Positions 26,201 through 41,200 of a DNA stretch of 64,000 bases are shown here, in pieces. The stretch is from Marisa cornuarietis (lineage: Eukaryota; Mollusca; Gastropoda; Architaenioglossa; Ampullariidae). The position numbers and the translations under genes are program-made. The DNA lies in assembly GCA_004794655.1 (NCBI GenBank), contig SMMW01000622.1, positions 4,959,501-5,023,500 of the forward strand, written 5' to 3'. Each line of letters starts with the position of its first letter. Within the stretch, counting starts at the first letter, position 1. The notes beneath the pieces are model-generated. The model did not search any database, was not told the DNA's origin, and saw only the letters and a list, made by a program, of their open reading frames with translations.

Positions 26201-29200
26201 AATTTATACTGTGTCACTTAAGGCTGCCAGTTTTATCCAATAACTTTGCCTGGACAGTTAGAGAAAGAGGTGGATGGAGGTCAAGTTACAGTCAAAAGGC
26301 GATAAGTGATGTTTTATAATATAGATAGACTGTGGTAGCACCCATTACGAAATATGAGCAGAGGTTTACTTTTGTTTTTTTGTTTGTGACACCCTGGTCT
26401 TATAGTTCATCTTGGCTGCAGGCCCTGGGTGTGTCTGTCTCATTCTCCCACACTCTCCAGCGCTTTTAGCTGTCAGTGCTCTGTGTGTGTGTGTGTATAG
26501 TGAAGTGAGAGATCTTTGAACTTATTTGGTGGACGTTATACGTTTTAATGTAGGAGGGACATGCAATAAAATTAACCCAAAGAAAATGTGTTGAATAAGT
26601 CAACTTATGTTTGGATTGTTCTGTTCAAATCAATCAGCAGAGAGAGGGGTGGGTGGGTGAGTCTAGTATCAACATTGTGACACTACCATTACACCAGTGT
26701 GTTACGCGTGAAGTGATGTAAATGATTGCTTGAAGACCATATAATCATATTAATTACATTCAATGTTTGCAAGTCAGTGTGCCAAACAAATCTAAAAAAA
26801 AACAACAACAAATGCGTCTTCTTTGATTTCTGTTAACAAACGCCATTGCAATTTCTTCCAAATCTTGCAAATCAACCCTCTCTTTAAACACGTGTAGAAT
26901 GAGGCAGTTAGTCAAACGCGTCTGTGTCATGGAACTTCTCAGATATGTTTTTATCGTTTTAAGGCAGAAAAAACTGCGCTTTACAGTTGTCGTGGTAACT
27001 GGGATAGTAAGATTTTTAGGTTTCAAAAGCTTGTCGTTCTCCCTCTCTGCTGCTAAGCAGTGGAACCAAAGAGAATACACATCACATTCGCCACATTTGG
27101 GAGAAAAATAACAGGAGATCATCAAAACTATTCAACATGTTGGTTTTAAGTATATGTAACAGTAAAGGTCTACAAGTGCCAGTTTTTACGCTGTTTTAAA
27201 TCAAGAAATTAAACTTAACTGCGTCCTTTAACTTTAGTTTTAATCAGAAAGAGACTGGCAGCTTAGATGATCCAAATACGAAAAAGGAGAATCGCTGTAA
27301 ACAACCAAATGTCTGATCCTCTTGAAGTCAAATTTGGTGTTCCTCAAGGTTCCATATTAGGAACTCTTCTATTCTCCATCTACATAAATGATCTCCCTCT
27401 CCACATATCCTAATCATGTGAAATGTTTGCAGACAACACCACAATACACGCACACCACCAACTGATTGAGCCACTTGCTTCCTTCCTACAGCTGAGCTCC
27501 GATGAGCTTCAGGATTGGACCGAATCAAACCACGTCACTCAACCCCCAGAAAACTGAAATCCTGCTCCTAACAACTAGTCAGAAAAGACAAAACCTAGCC
27601 ACCCCATTTTCAAGTATCCATATCGGCACTCAATCAAAAATGGAAGTACAGTGCCACAAACTCATGAGTGTTACCATCGACAATAACTTATCGTGGTCCC
27701 AAAACATCTCTGCCACAAGAAAAAGTATCTCCAAGAAAGCTACCAGCTGTCTAGAATTAAACATTTCCTAGACCCTCACACAAGAAAACTCTTTTGTACC
27801 CACATTCAGTCAATCATGGACTACGCCTCCATCCTCTGGCACTCCGCTAAGGGAGATTCCATGAAGTCTCTAGCAAGTGTTTAGAGGCGAGCTATTAAAA
27901 CAGTTTTGCTAAAACGGAAAATACAGCCCAACAATGACTTCACCTCTCTGGGAGTCCTTCCTCTGAAAACCAGACGGAAATTCAATAATGCGTCTTTACG
28001 TACAAAATACTAAAGGATAAACTGTCTCCCAGACTCTCTTTGCTATTTTCATACAATTACAATAGAACGTCTTCAAAACTAAATATTCCAATCCCCAGTA
28101 TAGACCTTTTTAAATCAGGGAGGGTGCTGTGGAATAGCTTCACTCTCCATTTGAAATGTTTTAAAAACTTTGAAATGTTTTAAAAAATCAAATTTAGAAA
28201 CGTTTCTCAAAAATTGCTACTGCTTGGATGAGCATACGAAAAACGTGGTGATATGAACGAAAGTTGTTTAAATAGTTTTTACCTCGTTAAAAAAATTATG
28301 TTTTTTAAAGTTTTAAAATAATGTCGTGCGCTTGGTGATGTAAAACTGACTTTCTAAATAGATTAATTTAAGGCCAAAAAGTTTTTAAAATTGAAATGTG
28401 TTGCTGTGCAACAGGCCTGCAGGACTCTTGTATCTGTTTTAACCACTTTTGTACATTTTTAGCTTCCAGTTTTCTTTGATATCTTACCTTATGTTTACTT
28501 CTAACTATTCTTTCAGAACTTAATTACTTTAATTACGTAGCTTATTCTTTACTTGTAATGGGCGAGGGCTAATTAGCACATTAGTTTGCTTACTTTACTA
28601 CCTCTCGTAAATAAAGAATTGTCAAATGGTAAGCTGTGATATTACTTAACTAGCGTGGCTCCGCCTTTACTTGGCACAGATTTCTGCTGCCACTTCGTGA
28701 ATAGTGGAGGGTGAACTCACAGTAAATCACGGATTATGTCCACAGTGAATGGCACACGTTATACGTACATTAACGTCTCCACATATATCCTCTGTAGCGA
28801 ATCGCAGACAGCGATAATACCAGTCTCCCTCTACAGAAATGATGAGATCCGCTTGAAAATCTTCATTCAGATTTCAGAGTGAAAAAAAAAATCTTTAGTG
28901 TCTCTCTGCTTTAGGTCCAGTCAGTGTCGCAACAAAACGTGTGGCGGATGTTTTACGATGGTCAGATGACAGTCACAGAAGAGGGGGTTAGATGGTGGGC
29001 GAGGGGGTAGAAGACCACACGCGTAGTACCGATCGATGTGCTGTCCGGCGGGTCTCTATTTGCTCGGGCTTCACTATGGCCTACAATTATCATGGTAAAC
29101 AATACTAAGGTACTATAGTCACATGGCTTTACAGTTAGAGGTGAATGAGGAGCTAAAGCCTCCACTTAGTTCGGGCCGGGGTACTTTTGTGAGGTTAATA

Positions 29201-32200
29201 TCCGTTTCATCTCTCTTACTATACCTTTTATCCAGCTCCACAACTGAGTCAAGTGTGGGAAGTCACACACATATAGAAACAGGTAGTATGCGCCCCTTCA
29301 GGTTTGGATTAAATTAAATTGCTCTACCGTTAGGCCATCCACTCCTCCAGACAAAACTAAGCACGTATGTCAATGATCTCAAAAGTATTATAGATATATG
29401 TGTTTTTAAATGTTATAATAAACTTACAATAAGCTTTATCCTTGTCTTTGATACCTCCCACAAAAACTTGTCTTGGTCATTTTGTGTTTAATTAACTGTG
29501 GACATTCGCAAGCTATTAATGCCTGCCAGCCTATAATCCTCTGTGTGTGGTTTTTTGTGTGAGACCGGAGAAGACAGCAAGGAAGGGTGTCCGACCACCA
29601 CGAATTACGACCATCTCCCTGGCAAGTCACTCAGCCAAAGCCAGCTATTACCAGCTACCCCTCCTTATACTCGATAGCCTTCACTGGCTTCCAATGAAAA
29701 AGCGCATTGATCACAAAGTGCTATCGATTGCTCAGTCCTGCATGTTCAAAACTGCTCCTGACTATTTGCAAGAGGTAGTTCCTCCTTACCAGCCGTCACG
29801 TGGCCTTCGCTCTGGCTCCCAGTCATGCTTCTGTCTCCCTGCAGTGGAAGACACAAACAAGAAGCGCACTGGAGCCAGGGCCTTCAAAAACGCGGCGCCT
29901 AAACTGTGGAATGCCCTGCCATCATCATTGTCCACCATCACTTTCAAAAAAGACTGAAAACTCATTTGTTTATTTAAGACAGACTTTAACAACCAAGCAA
30001 CACTTCTGTCTTTATTTTTTTACTGTCTTGTTTTATTCTTCTCTTCTGTTTTTGCTGCACAATGAGCATTCTTCTGAATGGATACCTGCGCATTACAAAT
30101 GGTCATCATCACCACCACACAACACACCTGATTATAGCTATATCCTCATCCCATCTTTTTGTCTCTTTTGTCTTCTTCTCTACCAATTTTTTTAAAAGTG
30201 AAGAATCAACTCAACCATTGGACTATGCCGGGGTTGGGGATACTTTTGTCCCCTCAATGTCTTTTTTGAAGGGACAGCTGCCCCTTTTGTCATGAGGTTC
30301 CTGATTGGTGAAAGATGAACAATCTTTTTCTCTTACTCTTCTTACTTGATATCCCTTTCCATGTGTGTGTTGGGTGGGGGAGGGATGGGTGGATGGATGT
30401 GGGGAGGTAGGTGTGGGGGTATATATGCTGATATTATCAGGTAGAATAGGCTAAGACTACAGGTGTGTGTGGGCAAGCTCAAGCTTACATTTAAAATCAT
30501 GGATACACCCATTATTGTATACATCCTCTACCTAAATTTAAAATGCATGGTACTGAATTGAGTCATTACTAAAAATAATTTTATTTAACTCATTTAAAGT
30601 TGATGTGAATACATGGGTAATAGTGAGGTTGATATTTATGGTAGAATTCACTTGTCAAGAATGTAAATGAGTGGTCATTTAAGCACAGAGAGTTGGTATT
30701 CCAGTCCACTTACGATTCTTCTTGGAAGCAAGATCTGCTTGCATTGGAACCTTCCATAGACCCAGTCTTTACATAAGCATGCTGTTAATGTGGTCAAGAC
30801 AAGAATGTGCATTTAAATGAACTGCATTCAACATACATGATTCACAGCCCTGCTGTAGAGAAGCCTGCAATTATTCTGATTTTGAAAAGGCTGTCCTTAT
30901 ATTTCCTGGCCCAAGAAAAGAGGCATATGCATGTGTGTAACTTTTTGTGGATGGATATATGTACTTGTGTCCTTATATGCGCACAAATGATTGTGCATAA
31001 GCTTGCATGCATTCATCTGCTTGTTGTTATACTCACTTGGATGTTGCAGGGACAGTATGTGGGACATAGATACGTCATTAAGAGGAACAGCATGGAAGGC
31101 AAGTTTAACAGATTTAATGTCCACAGTAAAGTAGAGCAGTTCATTTGCAGCATGCAAGTCACAGCCATATATGACATCAACCATTTGCTTTTGCTTGTGA
31201 TTTTCTTATGGTTGTCAGTGTTGTATTGAAAGGGAATAAGCACAAATAAGCAGGCTAGTGCAAGTCTTCTAAAAGAGGCTGCATGCTGAGGTGACAAAAA
31301 TATTATCTAAATCATATATGTCTATAAAGGAGCATAAAGTCACCGGATTCTAATACTTGGCATTAATGCAAATCCTGCAATTTGTTTTTAATGTTAGTGG
31401 ACAGGTGGCATTGCCATGCATGAAATATCCCTTAGTAGATTTATGATTAAACAAGTACAAGGAAAATATCACATATGTTTAAACTAGCAAAAATGAGCTG
31501 TTCAAGTAATTACCAAAAAACAAATAAAAATAAGCACATAATGAGTAAGTATGAGTAGAATTCAACTATAATTATATAACATAAGTAACAAGCTGAAATG
31601 TATATATGGATTTATATGCACCACACACAGAATTGTTTATAGCATGAACATCATTTGTCTGTAGCGATGGGAGAAGTGGAAGTCAGAAACAAAGGCTGCA
31701 TGGAACAGTGTTGAGATCTGGTCATCACACTTCAAAGAAATTGAAGGTCAGATCTCTAGAGATGAACAGAGTGAAGTCTGGTGAATTTTATTTCACACTT
31801 TGTATCTAGTGATAAGGGATTGTGTGAAGACTGCACATTAAATAGAAATCGTTGACTTTGCTTTTGTTTTAACATTATAGTTCACCCATTAAGTTTCACA
31901 AGCATGTAAAAAGAGTTTAACTCACTGCATGTAGGTATTTGCTGCATAATGCTAGCTTTTATTGCATCAGTGGACAGCAGGGCATGGTAACATGTTGACT
32001 GTAATTGATAATCTGAATCGTTATGTTATATTTAGCTTTTTTGTGTTTTGTTTTTTTCCAAAGTATACACAAAGCTTTACTTTACTGTATTTTTGCATTG
32101 GTTCATCCTTATGACCTTGAAAGTGTAATGGACACACAAAATGACACAAGTAACTCAATGAAATAATAGATTTTGTAGGAAGGATTTTATGGCTTGGAAG

Positions 32201-35200
32201 TTAAGTGCTGTTATTGTTTATCACTTTTTCCTATTAGGTAAATTTGGTAGTGCAACAGTTTCCTACTTTCGCTTCACGCGGTGGCTGGTGTACCTCAACT
32301 TGTTTGGCTTCATAATGTCCTTCTTAGTCATCATTCTGCCCTTCTTCTCCACACCGAATCAAGAGTCTTTCAGCCAATGGCTGAACACGTCAGATCTCTG
32401 TACTAGAACCGCAAGTAATGAAAATGATACATGCCTATACCAGCAACAGGCAAATCAATGCAGTGAGATTTACATGGACTATGTCAAAAATCAGACGCTC
32501 GGGGAGAATGTGGGACAAAAAATAGTAGATTTCATCGTAGGCACAGTAAGTATTGTATAAATATGATGATTATTATTAAGTATACAGATAGGTAAATAAA
32601 CACATCTTGAAACTGTAGCTATGATACTTGTCACAAGTATCAATAGTTTGAAGTGGATCAAGAATTAACACATAAAAATGTGTTCATTTGTATAAACACG
32701 CTCCTTTCTTTACGATGATATGATACATAATGTCTTAATGGCTTCATTGATATGTTGAAGTCACATGGTGGATGTTTTCTTTAGTCACTGTGAGTTTTGA
32801 AGCAGAATTTCAGAAATGTCTGCAACCATGTATTACATAGTATAGTTTTAAAGCATTTTGTATAAGGCAGCATCTAGAATAGTAAGACAGGCAGGATGTG
32901 TATGAAACTGGGTGAGAAACTCAGGGTTTAGATCTTGTATTGGGACACTCTCTGTTTGTGACACCTCTCTGCAGGGCTGGGGGTTGGGGGGCGGGGTGCT
33001 CCGGATACTCTGGTTTCCTCCCCCTCCCTCTTCCCCCACCCATAGTGCAAAATCACCTTAAGGTGGAAGCACTTTCCTTCTAAATAAACAAACATTTGTG
33101 ATATTTGCAAGGGTTGGATGGAAACAACCATACTGTTTTATGGAAACTACTACAATCGCACCTTCCACACTGGTGGCACCAAACATTTCTACAACATGGG
33201 TCTGGCCTATCTCCTGGCCTTGGGTTTCACATTCTTTCTAAGCCTCATCTTCATCATTCTAAAGTGAGTAAATTTATAACTTTATTTTTAATTAATATTT
33301 ACATAAACGTCATAATTGTGGAATATGTGTGTGTGTGTGTGTGTACAATTGTCTCATGAACTTAGGGTCATAGGAGAAAGAGATGTTAGAGTCCTCACTT
33401 ATCTGTGGTCTAGCTGTTTGTGAGTGGGGTGCCCATCTCTCCCTTGCTGTCTTCCTTCCCCAACTCTTTATAGTTAGTTACCCGCTTTACAGCTGGATCA
33501 ACTGGGTAAAGTAGGCTGCATCACACATGTATCAAACTAGCTGTGCTCTAACCACTATGATATCCACTACCCCTGTGTGTGCACTTACACCTGTGTAAGA
33601 CACGGACTGAGAGAAGCTGTCCAACTTTGTTTTAAACCTATTTATCTAGGGATGTGAGGGACATCAGAAAAGTGTACAGTCAAATGAGAACAATTTTCGT
33701 GGCATCTCCATTACCTGCACGCATTATGCAGAATGTTCAAGAGAATGTTCAGAATTTTATATATCTGTAAATTTCCTGCACAGATGCGCATACAAACTCA
33801 CTCATTCAATGGGGAATGAGATTTTATTGACCCCAGGTTATGGCAAGAACTAGCGGTTCCAATAGTGGAATAGGATATTAGAAACTGTAATTTGTTATAA
33901 CACTATTTTAGATACAAGTTACAATACAGACACTGAACTATACATCATTACTGTTTAAAAAAAAAAAATAGCAGAGCATGCAGTAATTAACATTAAGATA
34001 AGTCCTCTGCACCATTCTTCAGGGATATTCCTTCAATGCTGTATTTTTTGGGGTCTTTTTCTTCATATCAATACGCAAAGAGTTTATGAATGAACCTCGT
34101 TTAACATGATGGAACATCATTACATCATGAAATCTACAAGTCAAGTTTTATTTGTGACAGCTCAAGCCGAAGTGTGAGAGAGGGCGTCATAATGGAGAGT
34201 GAAACAGTTACAACTTTCTTCACTAACAGTGTGTTCTGTGGATGGGACTACTCCATTGTTTCAGAGAATTCTGCTGCTGTAAGAAAAAAGATTATTTCAC
34301 AAGAGCTCAAGGTAAATTTTTCTGTTATTATTTTTTTATATGTGTTTGTATGTGGATGTGTGCCATGCATACCAGAGAATCTGTGCAGTCATTACTGGGA
34401 TGAAACACAAGTGTTTATTCTTTTTCCTTGGGGTAAAAGGAGGCTTCTCATGTTAATTAGCACTGGCACTAGAAATGTTCTTTATTTTTTTGATGCCCTC
34501 AGTTTGCATCTGAACAGTAATTTGTTTTTTTTTATTATTTCACATCAGTGTATTACAAGAGATACAGAACAAATAAAAAAGAACTGCTTGTATGTCATCA
34601 TAAAAGACTAGTAATAACTATATAACACTAAATGAGATAGATGAACTAGATTGTAGTTGGGCTTTAAACAAGACTCTAGTTATAGAATAAAGTGCTGAAA
34701 TGGAAGCTAGCATGAGATGCATGCTTCTTATTAGTTATGGAGGCCATACATTGGTCAGCAATAATTTGAGATTTCAGAAGAGGCAGAAAATTATCAGCTG
34801 TGTGGTAAGTATTCTGGAATCTACACTTGTAGGTGACAAATCTTGCAAGAATAACAATAAGATCGAGAGCTTTACCAGTATTGTGAAATTTGATCACACT
34901 TACAGCTAGTACAAGAATAAGTTCGTTTGTTACATTAAATTGATCAGCTGAGTAACTTGATTTGTTAATATTCTCCTGAGCTTATTCCAGAATTCTTGGA
35001 CGTGTGAACAGTATCAAAAACAATGTTCAGTAGTCTCAATTTCCTATTTACAAAAACCACAAAGAGGAGAGGGGGAGATCTTACACTTAAATAGATAGTT
35101 ATTGGAAGAACTCAATGGAACAATCTTACTTGAAACCCACCATAACAGTGTATCATGGTAGTAAGAGCAGTATTTTCTTGATCATCTGATGTGTTGATTG

Positions 35201-38200
35201 ATTTATGAGACCTGAGTGGGGGAAAACTATAGAGCTATAAGAAGATGCAGGAGCTGTTAATACTTGTGTCATAGCTCTCATTGTCTGTCAGTGACTAAGG
35301 AGAGTCATGAGTAAAGCGTATTGATGTAACCTCGATGTAGAAAGAACCCACTAGATCATACAGTCATTTTATACTTTACATGATGACACATAGCTCATTT
35401 TTGTATTCATTCATAAATATATTGGCACAAGATTTCAAATATGCATTTTAGTACATTTAAAACACAACATAAAGTTTAAAATACTAATCAATAACTAAGG
35501 TATGTATTTTGTAAGAGTTTTGAAATATAAGAGTATTTGTTTGCTTGTTTGTTAGAGGTCTGATTATTTTGAAAAGTCTCCTTGTGTTTACCATGCATGT
35601 CATCTTAAGTCCAAGCAAGGTTTGTTTGCATTGTCAGCACCATTTTTAGTAACACGACTTAATTATTCTAACACACAATGTGAAGGGCTATCTGTGTTAA
35701 TGTGTTGGCTTAAAATTATTTAGATGTAGCATATTCTAGCATTGTAGGAATTTGTGAATTGCAGGCTGCTCTGGCAGAGCAAATTAAACGTATACAACAG
35801 ATGAACCGCTCAAAACGGGAGCTTGTCAGATTATATGCAGTGCGCTTGGCTGTAAACGTGATTATTTTTTGCATTCTGGCAGCATCACTGTATCTTGTGT
35901 ACTACACCATGACAAGATTGATAGATGTGAGTAATTAATATTTTCTTTCCTTGTTGAAATCTTTGAAAATCCTTTATGAGTGTTCTTTAATTATTTCTCT
36001 CTCTCTGTGTGTGTGTGCTGAAGACTTCAACAAAAATATATGACAATATATTTTGTTTTTTCTTTTATGTCTGGGATCGTATTTACACATACCGGAATCT
36101 TATATGGTGACCACTACATGAAAGCTTGACTCTGTGTGAATGTGCTACAGTAAATATTTTGGCCTTTACAGAATGCTTGGCAACCTGCTGTACTGTATAG
36201 GCTGTGGCCAGATCATCTTTTGGTTACAATGCATTGATATAAAAATACTAAGACCAATGAAGGCAAGAAAAGGCCTTTTCAGAATGCATCTTTATGAATT
36301 GTCACTTTTTAACTGCTTTTTGCTATCCAGAGAAATAAGATGGTCAAGTGCCATGTTGGAGTCAGCACATCAAGTAAAACTGTAACATTATACCTCTGAA
36401 AGCAAGCTCCGTGATGAATGAAACATTTCATACTTTAAGAATTGCACTTTAAAGTTTTGCATGAGCTATGTTTATTTCTATTTTAGGTTCATAGGCGCAG
36501 TTCTTCAAACTCTGTATACCTACAATGTATTAAAGTTGCAGTATTAAAAGTATTAAACTTAAATACATTGCAGGATTAATTTTCAACATTATGTTCAGCC
36601 CAAAGTCTATATAGCTGCAACTTTAATACATTGCAGGATAAATTTTCAACATTATGTTCAGCCCTAAGTATTGATAAATGTCAAATGTCAATAGCTTGCA
36701 ATATAAATCTTGAGAATTACCTTTAGGCTTAAATTATTCACATTTCAGTGAATGTTGTGAAAAGGATTTCACTTTGTCAACAGCTACAGAAAAAAGATTT
36801 GACAAAGGAACTGTCCCTGGTAGTACAGTACCTGCCTTCAGTAACTATCACTGTCCTCAACATTATCATTCCTTTATTCTTCACCTACCTTGTTTCTCAT
36901 GAAGACTACTGGCCCGTCACTGAAATGAGAATGACTCTCTTCAGGTATGCTTCTAAATTTATTTTGAGTGTATGCATGTGTGTGTGCATGAGTCTGATGA
37001 TGTGGCCGTAGACTGTCAGGAATTTTTTTTTGGAAAAACATTTATTTTTATGTTCATATCTGGGTTTTATTGCACAGAACTGTTGTACTGAGGCTTGCTT
37101 CGCTGGGTGTGCTGGTTGTCACACTCTACTACAGTCTGCATGTTGAGAAACAGACGATAGAAAGCTGTCCTGAAAACGTCAATGAAAAGTGCTGTGGCAA
37201 TAACCTGTGGTCTGGCCGTAACAGTACCACTGAGGAAGGCAGTGTAAAGGTGAGGGAGGGTTTTTATGCGAAATCACAACACTGTTGAAAGAGTTAAACA
37301 GTTGAAGACTTTGGCAGAAGATGATATTTGTGTATACCCATATTAACGTGCAGTTGTTTAAAGAAAGTGAGATTTTTAAGGATTTTCATGCTAGGAAATA
37401 AAGCATTCTTTCACCATTCATAACTATATAAAAACAGTTAATGATTTTTAATGATTATTTGGAACATTTTGCATTAATCAGAGATCCAAGAAGTAAATAT
37501 GAACTTATTTAAGTCACCATTTTTGAATTTTCTTAGAGAACTCCTTTTCTTTCCATTTCAACCATTTCTGTCAGTTTTCTCTAGATTTTTGTTCCACCTA
37601 TAATTGGACAATCTATTCATGGCAGAGGAATTTTAGTCCAAGGAAAATATAAAAACATAATATAAAAAGTAATAATATGATAGTGATTTTTAACACCAGC
37701 AGCTTTTTGTCTTCATTGGGATTTTTTTGTGAGTGAAATTATAAGTAGAAAGCAGTTGTGCAACATCATACATTGGCACTGTCATGTCATCATGTTATGT
37801 CAACCTCTTGCTGATGACCATTATTTTACAGAAGATTCATGAATATACTTTATAAGTGTATGTAACTAATCAGTCTGGCTTATGCTTAACCATGTGCAGT
37901 GCTGGGAGACATATGTTGGCCAGCAGTTCTACAAACTGACATTGCTGGATTTTGCAGTATATATCGTTTACACCATTGTTGTGGAATTCCCTCGCAAGTG
38001 AGTGCACACTTGCCCACACTTACATAGAATTCATCTCTTCAAAGCCACAGCCACACATAACTAAATGAATCATTTTAAGTAAAATCTGATAGAAAATTTT
38101 AACCATTAATTATAAAATATTTAAGTAGACATTGTGTTTTCAGTAACTCACTTTAAAGAATTAAAGTTGATGCATATATGGAACATGTACATATGTTATG

Positions 38201-41200
38201 ATGTCATAGAACCCATATTTTTTATGCTAAACCTTCATTTTTTTAATAATATTTAGTACTTAGATCATTGTGCCTTGCATGATTTAGTACTTGATGAGGT
38301 ACTCCTGTCTGTCTCTTACAAGTCATCACCACAAAATATTAGTTAAACATATGTCAGGGAAAAGAAATCATGTTTTTTGTCATGGACAGCTAGATTCATC
38401 TGTTTTATTAATGACGTTTATAATAATTTTATTCTGCAGAAGTATTTATGACCGCTTAAAAGGAAGGTTTGAACTTGTGAACAAGTATGGCAGTCAAGAG
38501 TTTGATATTCCACAAAACGTTCTGGACTTAGTCTACTCTCAGACACTGTCTTGGTGAGTTGCTTCCTGTCTCATCATCTTGTATGATGGGTTAAGCCTCT
38601 TTAGTAGGAAAATGTAGTAGAGTGAAAAATTTCCAGAATTCTCTGGGATTTTTGTCGGAAGCTGTGAAGATAATGTTTAATGTAGTGATAATGTGCAACA
38701 GATTTCATATCTATGTGGAGGACAATGTTTGAATATTACCATACTTCAGTTTTTCTTGGGGAAATGGCAAGAAGAGTCTGGGTTTCATGTGGCTGGGATT
38801 AGAAACATGCAATTGGTGAGCCAAATAAGAGATAAATTGCATCTTGGCTAGCCGATGGATTAGGGAACTGTAAAAAGTCTGATACATATGTCACTGCTGT
38901 CAGTGCATTGCTGTCATCTTTCTTCTTTCATGTATTGTTTTCTAGGTGTGGGATGTTTTTCACACCACTTTTACCAGGCATTTCATTTCTCAAATGCTTG
39001 ATAATTTTCTTTATTAAAAAGGTAAGTATCCTTGCAGAATTTGAAAATAGTCGGGTAGAAGATTTATTTGTTGATATCTTGGCTGTAGTTTGAATGAAGT
39101 AACTGAGGTTGTTTGTCAGAGTTTACAGGATCAGAATAGTTTGTCCATGTCGTGTTTTAAACCCCAGAATGGTTTTAGACTTATATTTCTTTTTTATATT
39201 AGTTGTTAATATTAACATTTCTGGCTGTACTGATGAGCATATGTTTATTTGGATTGATTTTAATGGATTTCTCAGAAAATGAGTATTGTCAATTTTCTGT
39301 GATTTCAAATTAATGTTAGAAATTTTTTTATATAAAATGAGTGAAATTCAGTCATGGTGACTCAAACTGAGGATCAGAGATTAATATTTAATAGATTTTT
39401 TCTGAAGAAAATATTAGGGCAGTTCTGTATTTTGGCAGATAGTCTAAACAATCTGTTGAGAACTTTTTCATTAGTAATAATTGACATATTTTTTGTTGTA
39501 GTTGTTCCACGTTTTATCGACTCGAAAACCCTATAAGAAGGGTACAGACAACGTCGTGTAGTCATGTCATCTATCATTTCAGGTGTCTTTGATGAACAAC
39601 TATGCACCACCTCAGAAGGCTTATAATGCATCAAAGGCAAATTCCTTTTTCATGACAATACTTTTGCTGTCTTTCATTGCTACTTCTGCGGTCATTGGAT
39701 ATATGATTGGAAAGTGGGTATCACCAGGGATGCATCATTCACTATTTCTCACACACACATACAGACTCTTTAAGACCATACTTGAATGGCTTGCGTTTAA
39801 AAATAAAAATTTTTGTTCCCCCAAATCATTTTTTTTAAATTTTTGCGATTTTGAGCTTGAGACATTTATAAGTGCTTTAAACAGGATCCTTAGAGCATAA
39901 CATGCTTTTGCATTTGGCTCATCTTAAAATAAATGTCTTTACATTATTATGGTAGTCTTAATTTTGTTTTGTGGAAGATATTTTGAAATATGATTCTGAG
40001 AATACTACTTTTAGTTAGGAATGTGCATAATGGTTTTTATCCTGTTAAATTTATATACAATGCGTTCTTTTTACTTTGAAAAATAGGCATCATGTTCATA
40101 CAGCATTAGTAGTATACATTATTTGCTGCTTTAGTTTTTTTTTAGCAAAATTCTTAGTGGACTGGTGAAATAAATATCATCATGAAGTGGAAGTCAGAGT
40201 CTAGTAGTAAAGCCAAGGCTACACTCACATTTGTCAACTTTTAACCTTTTATTTCAGCATTCATCCCTCCAAGAGTTGTGGTCCATTTCGAGTCTACTCG
40301 AATGAAAACTACACAGTATGGAAGGCCTTAATTGATGAAATTGTGAGCTGGCCACGAGGTTTTGCAGACTTCCTGTTCTTTTTGGCCACGCCAGCTTTCT
40401 TTATTCCTGCCTTTGGTGTTCTGTGGTGAGTGGCACATGTTTTCCCAAAATGTTTGCAATTGAAATGGTTAAGTTTGCTTTTCCACACAGAGTGATTTTT
40501 ATTTGCAAAGACTTTTAACTAATCGAGACCAGACCAGACATAATGGCTCGCCTGTGTCTGTCAAGTTTAATCATTTTTACTATAAAATTTATGTAAACAA
40601 AAAGGGACGAAATCCAGCCATTTAGCTAGGTAAATCCCATTAGAAAAGAGCTACATCCCCTTAACATAGGAACAGCAACACATTAGTTTGAAGATTTGAA
40701 TTTTTCCAGATGTACCTTTCTTTTAAAAAAACGTTGCCAAAACAAGTGCTTATGCGGTTGGCTAGCAATTTTTCATCATTTTTGAGCCTATTTTTGACCC
40801 TAAAGTTGTTCTTTATCATTGTAAGCTATGTTTGTCAGAAATACTACATGGTGTGTAGCCATTAAAATCCACTGAATATTGGACTAAACGGCAGTGATGA
40901 TCGACTGTATATACTTAATTTCCTTTGGATTTACAAGATAGTGCAATTTCATAATGCAATAATGAAGAAACAGTTTCTTTCTCTTAACTTTAATTATAAT
41001 TTTGATTCATTCTCCTCTCATGTTTAGTTAATTATTTATAATATTTAAAAAATACTCCAAATTTGTGCATACCTGGGTATCAGAATCAAAATCAAAGCCT
41101 GGATTCAATGTATTAAGCAATGTGTCTTCTGATGCTCAGAAAGCATCCAACATATCGTGTTTATCATTTTTTAAATAGTAATGTATCCATTCTGTTTTCT

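Noticed and set aside
30807..31229. 140-codon plus-strand frame and two antisense frames over it
   Set aside because: Composition is low-information and no family is recognisable. The frame overlaps the short TMC exon 31050-31125 in a different frame.
33105..33359. 84-codon plus-strand frame
   Set aside because: It covers TMC exon 5 in the wrong frame. The correct frame gives a membrane segment that joins its neighbours in phase.
36749..36783. Alternative 5' extension of TMC exon 8 using the CAG at 36746-36748
   Set aside because: It would break the reading phase with exon 7. The acceptor at 36781-36783 keeps the frame.
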